A DNA stretch of 64,000 nucleotides, taken from contig NC_057809.1 in NCBI RefSeq assembly GCF_018294505.1, positions 417,993,485 through 418,057,484 on the forward strand, given 5' to 3'. This DNA is from Triticum aestivum. Taxonomy: Eukaryota > Streptophyta > Magnoliopsida > Poales > Poaceae. Of this stretch, positions 31,173-41,771 are shown in pieces. The notes under the pieces were generated by a model. That model was not told where the DNA came from and did no database searches. It saw only the letters and a list, made by a program, of their open reading frames with translations. Position 1 is the stretch's first letter; every line of letters begins with the position of its first letter. The translations under genes were made by a program, and so were the position numbers.

Positions 31173-33089
31173 GCATCCCCAAGCTTAACTCCTACTTGTC
31201 CTCGAGTAGGTAAGTGATAAAAACAGAATGTTTGATGTGGAATGATGTCTAACATGTCATAGCATATTCTTTTCTTTATAGCATGGACAATTGGACTTTT
31301 ATATTGTTCAAAGCAATAGTCTAGTTTTGACATGATAACTTAAATACTCAAGCATATCAACAAGCAACCATGTCTTTCAAAATATCAACGCTAAAATAAG
31401 CTATCCCTAGCCCATCATGCTCAATCATTGATCCATTCATAAAACACACTCGCATATTAACTACATCCAATGCTCAAGTACGATCATAGTGCCTCCTAGT
31501 TGGAGCTTTTATAAGAGAAGATGGAGACACAAATTCAAAAATAAAAATTGTATAAAGTAAAAGAAAGGCCCTTCGCGGAGGGAAGTAGGGATTTGTAGAG
31601 GTGCCAGAGCTCAAAGCAAAAAACATAGAGATAACAAAATTTTGGGAGGTGTGTCCTTTCCACCAACGAAAACAACTTAGAGTTCCCAACACTTTCCATG
31701 CTAGATATATCATAGGCAGTTCCCAAACATAAAATAAAGTTTATTCCTTTTTCCACCATACTTTCACTTTCCATGGCTAACCATATCCACGGGTGCCTTC
31801 CATACCAACACTTTCCATGGAATTTATTATTTGACAACATAAAGTAAATTCATTTTCATTTCGGGATTGTGCATCCCTAATACCTTTGCCTTACTCTTGT
31901 GCACTAACAAGTGAATAAACACTCATCGTGAGAATAACACATCTAGCATGGAAAATATTAGCCACCCCTCACTACTCCGCGAGCGGTACGAACACACAAA
32001 AGAGAAGTTTATTTTGAAAATTAGAGATGGCACATACAAAATTTCTTAGAACGACAAAAGAATACTGCATATAGGTAGATTTAGTGGACTCATGTGGCAA
32101 AACTGGGTTAAAGGTTTTTGGATGCACAAGCAGTGATCATACTTGGTGCAAAATGAAGGCTAGCAAAAGATTGAGAAGCGACCAACCAATAAACGAATAA
32201 TCTCATAAGCGAGCATTAAGCATAATTAACACCGAATAATGCACCACAAGTAGGATATAATTTCATTGCATAATTATTGAATTCCATGCTTGCATAGGGA
32301 ATCACAAACCTTAACACCAATATTCTTACTAAAGAATAATTACTCATCAAGTTGACTCACATATTACATCATCTTATCTCATAAATATTACTAAGAATCA
32401 AGTTTATTTTGTCCAATGATCTTCATGAAAGTTTTTATTACATCCATCTTTGATATCTATAACTTTGGGACTAATTTTCATGTGTTGCTTTTGATAATCT
32501 CAAACAAATATAAATGAAGATCATTAGCATAATTTTTCTTTCTCTCAAATAAATTGAAGTGAAGCAAGAGAGAATTTCTTAAAAAAATTACTAACTCCAT
32601 AGCTCATAAAAGTTTAAGTGAAGCATAGAGAGCAATTCTAACAAGTTATGACATAATTTTGGCTCTCTCAAATAGGTGTGTCCAGCAAGGAATCAAGACT
32701 TAAAACACAAAATAAAACAAGCAAAGACTCATATCATATAAGATGCTCCAAGCAAAACTCATAGTATGTGACGAATAAAAATATAGCTTCGCATAAAATA
32801 CCGATGGTTGTTAGAAGAAAGAGGGATGTCACTCGGGGGCATCCCCAAGCTTAGTTGCTTTCTCTCTTTTGTATAATAGCTTGGGATGCCGGGGCATCCC
32901 CAAGCTTAGGCTCTTCTTACTCCTTATTCCTTCATCCATCGTAAGATAACCCAAAACTTGAAAACTTCAATCACACAAAACTCAACAAAAGCCTCCGTGA
33001 GATCTGTTAGTATAAGAAAACAAATCACTACTATAAGTACTATAGTAAACCAATTCGTATTTTGTTCTTGCATTATATATATTGTATTC
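31173..33089 (-). other. 3' noncoding interior of Gypsy H
   Basis: AT-rich with no retroelement domain in any frame. It shows the AAGCTTGGGGATGCC motif several times on the minus strand (31173, about 32838, about 32893), echoing the repeated motif of C. The segment 32930-33060 is similar in antisense to C around 15150-15300. Confidence 0.75.
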
Positions 33090-34580
33090 TAATACGCCAT
33101 TTTGCATCATGTTTTTATATCGATAATTATCGCATTATGAGCTGTTATTACACATCATATCACAATAATTATATCTATTCTCTCTTATTTTACAAGGCTT
33201 ACATGAAGAGGGGGAATGCCGGCAGCTGGAATTCTGGGCTGGAAAAGGAGCAAATATTAGAGACCTATTCTGGACATCTCCAAAAGCCCTGAAACACCAC
33301 GGGAGTTATTTTCAGAATATATAAAAAATACTGAGCAAAGTAAGTACCAGAGGGGGGCATCCACGAGGGTGGGGGCGTGCCCCCTGCCTCGTGGGCCCCC
33401 TGGTGGCCCTCTAATGCCCATCTTTGGCTATATGGAGTCTTTCGTCGAGAAAAAAATCATAAGCAAGCTCACGGGACGAAACTCTACCGCCATGAGGTGG
33501 AACCTTGGTGGAACTAATCTTGGGCTCCGGCGGAGCTGTTCTGTCTGGGAAACTTCCCTCCGAGAGGGGGAAATCATCACCATCGTCATCACCAACGATC
33601 CTCTCATCGGGAGGGGGTCAATCTCCATCAACATCTTCACCAGCACCATCTCATCTCAAACCCTAGTTCATCTCTTGTATCCAATATTTGTACCCAAACC
33701 TCAGATTGGTACGTGTGGGTTGCTAGTAGTGTTGATTACTCCTTGTAGTTGATGCTAGTTGGTTTACTTGGTGGAAGATCATATGTTCAGATCCATTATG
33801 CATATTAATACCCCTCTGATTATGAACATGAATACGCTTTGTGAGTAGTTACGTTTGTTCCTGAGGACATGGGAGAAGTCTTGCCTTAAGTAGTCATGTG
33901 AATTTGGTATTCGTTCGATATTTTGATGAGATGTATGTTGTCTTTCCTCTAGTGGTGTCATGTGAACGTCGACTACATGACACTTCACCATTTTTTGGGC
34001 CTAGAGGAGGGCATTGGGAAGTAATAAGTAGATGATGGGTTGCTAGAGTAACAGAAGCTTAAACCCTAGTTTATGCGTTGTTTCGTAAGGGGCTGATTTG
34101 GATCCATATGTTTCATGCTATGGTTAGGTTTACCTTAATACTTCTATTGTAGTTGCGGATGTTTGCAATAGGGGTTAATCTTAAGTGGGATGCTTGTCCA
34201 AGTAAGGACAGTACCCAAGCACCGGTCCACCCACATATCAAATTATCAAAGTACTGAACGCGAATCATATGAGCGTGACGAAAACTAGCTTGACGATAAT
34301 CCCCATGTGTCCTCATGAGCGCTTTCCTTCATATAAGAGTTTGTCTAGGCTTGTCCTTTGCTACAATAAGGATTGGGCCATCTTGCTACACCCTATTTAC
34401 TTTCATTACTTGTTGCTTGTTACAATTTAGCTTCTCACACAACTATCTGTTACCGATAATTTCAGTGCATGCAGAGAATACCTTGCTGGAAACCGCTTAT
34501 CATTTCCTTCTGCTCCTCGTTGGGTTCGACACTCTTACTTATAGAAAAGACTACGTTATATCCCCTACACTTGTGGGTCA
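33090..34580 (+). repeat. 5' LTR of Gypsy I (about 1.49 kb)
   Basis: Begins TAATACGCCATTTTGCATC (first bases altered from the usual TGATACG) and ends TTGTGGGTCA just before the primer site. A GC-rich hairpin CCACGAGG...CCTCGTGG is at 33361-33395, with TATA at 33429-33432 about 33 bases on. The 5-base flank to the left is TATTC (33085-33089). Confidence 0.85.
33361..33432 (+). promoter_or_regulatory. GC-rich hairpin and weak TATA motif in Gypsy I LTR
   Basis: CCACGAGGGTGGGGGCGTGC at 33361 pairs with the following GCCCCCTGCCTCGTGG to form a compact inverted repeat. TATATGG follows at 33429. The arrangement parallels C, H and L. Confidence 0.55.
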
Positions 34581-34594
34581 TAAAGACTCTTTTC

Positions 34595-34613
34595 TGGTGC
34601 CATTGTCGGGGAG
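34595..34613 (+). promoter_or_regulatory. primer-binding site of Gypsy I (tRNA-Asp type)
   Basis: TGGTGCCATTGTCGGGGAG matches the Asp-type site TGGCGCCGTTGCCGGGGA with three changes. It begins 15 bases after the LTR end. Confidence 0.85.
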
Positions 34614-34679
34614 TGAAGCGCCTTTGATAGGTGGAATTTGGTAAGGAAAAATTTATATAGTGTGCTGAAATTTACTGTC

Positions 34680-36061
34680 TGAAAGTGCGTTATATCGACT
34701 AGAGGGGGGGGGGGTGAATAGGCGATTTTTATGAAAGTCTTCAAAACGTGGGAGTTATGAAGACAAACAGTGAAGATTATGCCTATTACTATGCAGCGGA
34801 AGTTAGATTACACTAGGCCAGCCATGGTCATGTATTCAATAGAGTGAAAGCACAATGACAAACAGCTTCAGTGTAATAAGGATCAGGTAGGAAGAAGTTA
34901 TGAAGCCAAACAGATCATGCATTCACGTTGTGAAGACAAATGATAAAGCAAGCATGCAATGGCTTCACAATGAGTAACAGTAAGAAAAGGAAGTAAAGAT
35001 GAAACCAGTGACTTGTTGAAGACAATGATATGTTGGACCAGTTCCAGTTGCTGTGACAACTGTACGTCTGGTTGGAGCGGCTAGGTATTTAAACCTTAGG
35101 ACACACAGTCCCGGACACCCAGTCCTGAACACACAGTTCAGGACACCAAGTCCTCACCGTATTCTCCTTGAGCTAAGGTCACTTAGTCCTCGCCCAATCA
35201 CTCTGGTAAGTCTTCAAGGTAGACTCCCAAACCTTCACAGACTTCGTTCACTGGCAATCCACAATGTCTCTTGGATGCTCTGAACGCGACGCCTAACCGT
35301 CTGGAGGATTCACAGCCCTCAAGTGTAATAAGTTTTCAGATCACACAGACAAGAAGACTTAAGTGATGCCCAATTTACTCTGGCTCTGGGTGGTTAGGGC
35401 GTTTCTCCTCGCTAGGAATTTTCTCTCAAAGGCTTCGAGGTGGGTTGCTCTCAAACTGCAAAAGCCGTGCAGTGAAATCTGAGCAGCCAACCATTTATGG
35501 TTGTGGGGGTGGGCTATTTATAGCCACTTGGCAACCCGACCTGATTTGTCCGAAATGACCCTGGGTCACTAAGGAACTGGCACGTGTCTCAATGGTCAGA
35601 TTTCAAACTCTCATGGCAACTTTACTTGGGCTACAAGCAAAGCTGACTTGTCCGGCTCTGGACAAGATTCGCTCTCATTGTCCTCACTCGAAGACATAGG
35701 TTTTTTGATTTAGGCATCACTTCAGTCATTCTGACTGGTTCTCCTGGACCCCACTTAACAGTACGGTGGTTCCTATGACTCAACACAAAATAAAAAGAAC
35801 TACGAAAGATCTAAGTCTTCGAGCTCCATAGGCTTCATAACGTGTCTTCTTTTGTCAGTCTTCAATGTGAATATCTTCATATACCACCTTTGTCTTCAAT
35901 GTCTTCATACATTTTTAGGGGTCATCTCTGGTAGTAAAACCGAATCAATGAGGGACTTCTACCTGTGTTTTCCTGCAATTCTCACAAACACATTAGTCCC
36001 TCAACTAGGTTTTTCATCAATACTCCAAAACCAACTAGGGGTGGCACTAGATGCACTTACA
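34680..36061 (-). repeat. 3' LTR of Copia J (1382 bp)
   Basis: Pairs with 47803-49182. By eye the two differ at roughly two dozen positions plus small indels, including a G-run of 10 versus 7 near the inner border. A TATA box reads CTATAAATA on the minus strand at 35515-35522. Confidence 0.95.
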
Positions 36062-36075
36062 ATCTCCCCCTTTTT
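36062..36075 (-). promoter_or_regulatory. polypurine tract of Copia J
   Basis: The minus strand reads AAAAAGGGGGAGAT immediately next to the 3' LTR start (TGTAAGTGC), the standard position for plus-strand priming. Confidence 0.9.
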
Positions 36076-36597
36076 GGTGATTGATGACAAACTAGTTGAA
36101 GTTTTCAACGGGGAATATAAGTGTGAAGTTTGTAAAGGATAGGGAATTGTCTTCATAAGTTGCAAGGGCTCCCCCTGAAGATGTGCATATAAGTTAATTT
36201 GCTTTTGGAATGCAAATGCACATGGCAGGTTGTACTTGTGGAGATCCACTTCAGCTTATGATGACAATCCACTATGCATGTGAAAGTATATGAAGATAAT
36301 GACATGCATAATGGAAAATGGACGTCTGCAGAATGAGATAAGTGCGGAATTTATCGTCGCACATGCGGAATTTATCTTCGCAAACAGAGTGGCAAACAAG
36401 TAGCAGAAGACCATCGAGTTTTAGTGTTTACAACTCAAAGAACCAAATGAAGCAAAAACAAGAGTTGTAAACACGAAGCAAAATATAACAAAACATAAGG
36501 CACCCGCCCATATTGACCCGCTTGAAGACTATAAACATCATATGCTTCTCCCCCTTTTGTCAGTAATGACCAAAAAGGTTTGAAGACATAGAGTTTT

Positions 36598-39500
36598 CTA
36601 CGCGTTCCCAGGCGCAGCAGGGTCGGTGGAGTTGTTTGGCGGTGCAGAGCTTGGATGTGCTGAAGCAGGTGGTGGTGATGTAGCATCGCCGTCTTCATCA
36701 ATGATCCTTGCAGTAACTGTGGCAGCAGATGAAGAAAACTCAGAGTCTTCAAGTGATGGTGTGTTGCGCATCACAGCCCTTCTAGGAGGTGTGGTGTCAA
36801 ACTTGAAACGCTTTGTGAAGCCATCCTCTTCAAGTTCAGCTTCAGTACATATCATTGAGAGCCCTTTCCATGTACGACGGCAGGTTTCGTGTGTAACGAA
36901 GGCATTCTTGGTGGCAAGGTTTCGAAGACGATTGACATCCACCAAGAGGCTCTTCATCTAACGTTTTAGCCAGTCGTGATGCCTATCCTGCTTTTGGTGA
37001 AGGGCCACAAGAAGCTCTCGGTCAGTGAGGACACGAGCACGCTTCTTGGGTCTTGGAGCATTTGTGCTGTCTGTGGCTTCAGTAGATGCTGGTGCACGTG
37101 TAGTGCCAGCCAACGGATATACCCTGGATATGGCTTCAACACCTTCAACATTCTGCGTGAAGCTCTGGTGTTCTGCATTCTGAAGACTTATCGGTTGCTT
37201 GTCAGGCTCAGGATATATTGCTTCAGCAGAGGTATCCACATCTGGCAAGAAGATCTGATGGTTTCGGGCAGAGGGCTGATACGAGATCGCAGAGTGCAGT
37301 TTGATCAGCCTCATCACCCAAGGAGCATAGAACTTCAAACCAAATAATTCTGAGCCTGACGCTGCAAGTTGGCGTATGAAGAGATCTTGTGCGTTGAAGC
37401 ATTTGCCATGCAGGATATAGAATATGAGAATCTTCATTGCACCCTCAATCTTGGCATGTGGTGAGTGTCCCTTAATGGGTCAGAGAGTCCGCCGGATGAT
37501 GTGATATATGGTCCTGGGCAGATACTCAAAGTCTTCAACAAAGAACTCAGTTGGATAGGGTGCATCCTGAGGCAATGGCTTCATCATTGAGAGCATCTGA
37601 CTCATATTTGGTTCAGGCCTCTGGAATATGCTCTCAATAGCTTCAGAATGTAGTTGACAGCCTTCCTCGAAGAATTCCCCAGGAGTGGGCAGGCCGGTGA
37701 GCTCAATGATATCAAATGCATTAGCTTCATGATGGACATTGCCGCTCATCCACTCCAGGACCCAAGTCTTCGGATCTCTGTTGTATCCTTTTATATGGAG
37801 AGTGGCATAGAACTGAAGCAGAAGCTCTTCATTCCAGTGCTCTTCATCAGTCACAAACGGCAGCAGACCCACTTGCTTGAAGCAATCCAAGGCTTCCTCA
37901 AGGCAGGGCAGACCAGCAATGGCTTCAACCTCAAGGCGCTTGTGCGGGAAGATGCGACCTTGGTTGTATAAGATGCATGAATAATAGCTGCGCTGAGAAT
38001 AGCTCCAGAACCTGTCTGATACAATCCTTTCCCTTGAATAGGGGTTCTTGGAGCTGTTGAAAAATGTATTGTCTGCCTTGAAGCTGTTAATATCAAAGGA
38101 GCCAGGTGCTGATGCAGGACCTGGGAACCTTGGAAGCCTTGGGACTGGCTTCTGGACATGAGGCCTGTGCTCAATATGATAATCAAATTGAGGGCCAGCA
38201 GCAGACTCGGGAACATAAGTGTCTGGCTCAGTAGCTTCGCTGTCTGCTGAAGCATTTGGTGGGGCGGGCTCCACATTTGCTTCAGTGTTTGTGGTGGCAG
38301 CCGCAACATTTTCTTCCTCCGCTTGTGTAGTTGGAGGGACAACCTCAGGCACGTTCTCCTGGAGAACTGCATCTTGATGGAGCGGGGGAGTGGGTTCTGG
38401 TGGTGCTTCTTTATTGTCTTCGGCTGATGCAGCCGGAATTTCTGCAGTATGGACTTGAGGCCTTGGACCTTTGCGAAGCCTACGGAACCCAGACGACGCT
38501 TGTGGGGTTGGAGTGGGCTGGGCCTCAAAGTCTTCTTCCTCCTGAGGGCGATCCACCCATGACTCATCTTGTGCCATTGGCATCAGAGGACGACCAATAC
38601 TGATGAGTTCACTTGTTTCAAGCGGAGGAAGGGCTGCATCATCTTGTACATTGTCTTGGTGACCAATGTCTTCAGCAGCTGTGGGGTCGGCTGCTGGAAT
38701 ATCTTCAGCTTCAGGAGCCTCTGTGGGAGCAGGCTCATGAACTGTCAGTCGTCTTTCTGCATTGGGGTGAATGACAGAGAGGGGTTCAACCATCAAGGGC
38801 TCTGTGGGAGCAGCCCGAGATTTCTTGACCTTGCGCTTCTTCTTGCTGGGGTCAGAAGGAGAGGCTTCAGAGAGTTTTCTCTTCCTAGCTTCAGCCTCTG
38901 CATTTCGTGTCTTCTTAAGCTCTGAAGCTGTTGACCGGCTCTTTGGCTTCGAGCCAGTCGTGGTGGTTGGGAAGACAATCGGAGCTTCTTGTCTTGGTGC
39001 CTCTGGTTCATTCACAGCAGGCTTCTTCTTCTTCTTCGCGGCCATCTTGGGGTCGATGCTAGGACGCCCAAGTGCTTTGCGCTTCTCGGCCTCATTGTAG
39101 GCCTGCACATATCGTTCTGCCAGAGACTTCATCCGCTCACGTGAGCCCTGAGCTTCAGCACGCTTCTTCAGAAAATTTTCCTTGAGCTCATGCAGCATGG
39201 TTTTGAAGCTCTTCACTTCCTGCATGCTGAGCCTGGCCATGTGCTTCTTGAACTGAGCCTTTTCATGATCAATTTTCTGCTTCAGCTCAACAATGCGCTG
39301 AGCAATGGCCAATTCTGAAGCAATTGCACCTTGGAAGGCGACGCTGAGGCCAACAGGCAGCTACAGATCATTGAAGCTTATGTCTGGTGTGTCAAACCAT
39401 TCGTCGATGAAGCTGTGGATGATGGCGACATCAAAGAGAGGCAAATTATTGAAAATTTCAGCTTCTTCTTTGCTTTTGATGAGCTGCTCTAGAGCGTCAT

Positions 39501-40336
39501 CTCCAAGTTCTTCATCGCTTGATAGATCAATGGCTTCGCTGCACAGAATGGCAGCAGCAGTGAGCTCTTTGCCTGTTTGTTGCTGGGGCTCCTTTTCCTT
39601 CTGGGGCTTGGAGACGCGGGATACGTCTTCAGACTGCACACTGACTTCAGGAGGTGCAGTTTTCAATGGCTTCGCCCTTGAGATTTTTGAGGCAGGGGCC
39701 GGCTTTGAAGCTTTTGGTTTCTTCGTCTGCTTTGGCTTTGGCACAGTAGGAACTTCATCAGACTCAGAGTCTGCTGGAGGGTCATTCACGGCAGCCCTTT
39801 GGACTAGGATGTAGGTGATGAGGCCCTCAAGGTTGGCAAACGGACCGATGATATTGGGTCCTGCGTCGCGTGTGCCATCTGCCCTTGGTGCGGAGGGGCC
39901 AGGGTTGAAGTCTAACTCATATTTCTTCTTGTCCTGCTTCGCTGACTGTTGGGCAAACTGGTAGTTGCGCTTGAATAGATTGGCGTCACGACACCAGATA
40001 AGTGACGACGGATGTGCATCATCAGGCTGTGGTCCTCGGACCATGCATGGGTAGAAGCCTTGAGCAATGGCTTCATCTCTGGTCCTGGGTACAAGGTTCT
40101 TGTATAAGATATCCCCCCATGGCCTCTTGATAGCACTCTTTTCAGCATACTTCTGGGTGACGAAGCGATATTTGAACCACTGTTCTGCCCAATAGTGTCG
40201 AATCCATTGGATTCGGGTCTTGCGCTGCCCATAGCTCTCTTCTGGATCTGTTTTGTCCATAGTCTTCAGGCAGATCTTTGGAAGTTCCCTCACGTCTCTG
40301 TCTGCCCCCCTTCCTTGCTGCTGCTTCTGAAGCCAT
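36598..40336 (-). pseudogene. very large extra ORF downstream of pol in Copia J (about 1,245 codons)
   Basis: From ATG at 40336 (MASEAAARK) one frame is followed, after a frameshift in a G run near 40310, to 36598. It is broken only by stops at 39361, 37480 and 36958, all in the same frame. Part 1 (to 39361) has a conserved IQWIRHYWAEQWFKYRFV and acidic patches; part 2 starts with a coiled coil, then a basic block SKKKRKVKKSR (38824-38856) like a classical nuclear localisation signal, a long Pro/Ala/Glu-rich linker, and a globular domain (FWSYSQRSYYSCILYNQGRI ... FYATLHIKG) resembling the plant transposon-protein domain Transposase_32 (from memory). SIRE elements carry an env-like ORF here; I see no clear signal peptide or membrane segment, so env is not supported. 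Confidence 0.75.
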
Positions 40337-41771
40337 AAACTTTAACTTGAAAGGCTTCAAAACTTTCAAAGGCTTCAAAGGCTTTCTTTTTCTGGACCAA
40401 TAGGAACTGGCTTCAGGAGAGTTTATGTGATGCTGTAGGAATTCTGCAAATGAATGCAGACTATGAGAACCGAAGGATTCTCCCACGGACATGTACCTGT
40501 GACAGCATTAAGGTGCGAGGGAAGGGGAAGAGGTCATATGCATTCTCAGAAGTTTTTGAAGATTAATCAGTTTAGAAGACATTGACCTCATCGTGCGAAG
40601 ACATTCACTCATAGATAAGAATTTGGTTCCAGATTTGTACGAACCCACAGATCAGTACAAGTGAGGAATCTAACTACTTTATGAAGCACAAGTGAATATA
40701 CTAGGCATGTTATGAGATGCAGATTGAGAGATCTAACTTGTGTGAAGACAAACTTCTTATGGTAGAAAGTGACAGAACCATGAGATCAAAGGGGCTGTAA
40801 AAAGAAGTTTTATTTACCACACTTGGAACTGCTAGACGGAAGTGGGAGATGATGCCGAGCAGTTCAGTCCTCCGTGCCCTAACTTGGCGACGGAAAACAC
40901 CTACGGCAACGGCGGAGAGGACGATGTCCGCGGTCGGCGTGAGGACGGCGTTGGAGAGGTTGCGGCAGCGAAGCGCTTCGTCTCCGGCGTCGTCGAGTGC
41001 TAGCGGTGGCGCTAGGGTTCGTGCGAGGGTGGAAGAAGGAGATAATGACCGTGGTAAGTGTGAATTTATAGGCTCAGGGCGGCACTGTGCTATTACACAG
41101 GTGCCCCTGGCGATTCGCATCTGAGGAACGCGTGGCCAGTTAGCGGAAGTTTGGGGTTTGTTCCACGTCCCACGCACGCCTGAATTGTCGGGCGGTCGTT
41201 CCTGCTTCTCCGGATTTTATGTGGAGGAATGAGCATTAAAACGGACTTTATGGTTGTCTCTATATCTTCTGCTGACAAGGACACAGTGAAGACATTCGAC
41301 AGTTTCAATAGAATGCATATGACTTGGAGAGATAGAATTTGAGATAGAAAGCATAGAGAGATTAGGGTCCGATCACATTCACTTAGTTCAAAAGATTCAA
41401 CCAAGAAGACATAGCTATAAGTGAATGATGTAGAGGACAGAACACTAGTATGTATATATCTATATAATCAACGTAGTGAAGATAATCATGAAGACATGTT
41501 GAGTTCGAAGCCAAACCAAAAGTGAAGATATTGCAAGGTAACGCCATGAGTGAAACACTTCAAAATGGAACGTTTGGTGGTGGCGTTACCCACCGTATAG
41601 GAAGTATTAGACCCAGACACGGCGCACAATTATCGTGGCGCTCCGAAGTCAAATTCCACATTAATGTATTCACACTTAGAATGTATGTCTTCATTGATTG
41701 AAGATATACTTTACTTTGTGTGTTGCACATCTAAGTCATCAATATGCATAAGTGTTAGGATGTGTGCCTGA
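40337..41771 (-). other. spacer of Copia J between pol and extra ORF, with promoter-like region
   Basis: No coding signal of its own. On the minus strand 41065-41070 is TATAAA in the context GAGCCTATAAATTCACAC, followed by a CT- and GC-rich leader (41040-40850) and AT-rich sequence with acceptor-like motifs (TTCTTTTTACAG near 40806; GTCACAG near 40500). The layout looks like a separate promoter and spliced 5' leader for the extra ORF. 41230-41770 is AT-rich with no recognisable feature. Confidence 0.6.
41065..41070 (-). promoter_or_regulatory. internal TATA box of Copia J, upstream of the extra ORF
   Basis: The minus strand reads CCTATAAATTCAC about 730 bases before the ATG at 40336 and about 700 bases after the pol stop. 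It has the same style as the LTR TATA box (CTATAAATA) but lies in unrelated flanking sequence. Confidence 0.5.

Larger units (their letters stand above)
29584..33089 (-). mobile_element. Gypsy element H, 3' LTR and part of the interior
   Basis: The LTR is 29584-31172 and, on the minus strand, begins TGATACATCTCCAACGTATC. Interior sequence to the right carries the CCAAGCTTAACTC polypurine complement and, near 32838-32910, repeated GGGGCATCCCCAAGCTTAG, the same 3' noncoding motif as C. The interior stops at 33089 where Gypsy I begins. No coding is visible in the retained part, and the 5' LTR is outside the window. Its sense strand is opposite to C and I. Confidence 0.85.

Noticed and set aside
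35053..35283. A 76-residue ORF repeated identically at 48172-48402
   Set aside because: It is duplicated because it lies antisense in both LTRs of Copia J; identity comes from LTR duplication, not from selection.
37654..39814. Plus-strand ORFs of 90-169 residues opposite the Copia J extra ORF
   Set aside because: They are antisense shadows of the long minus-strand frame, with no independent support.
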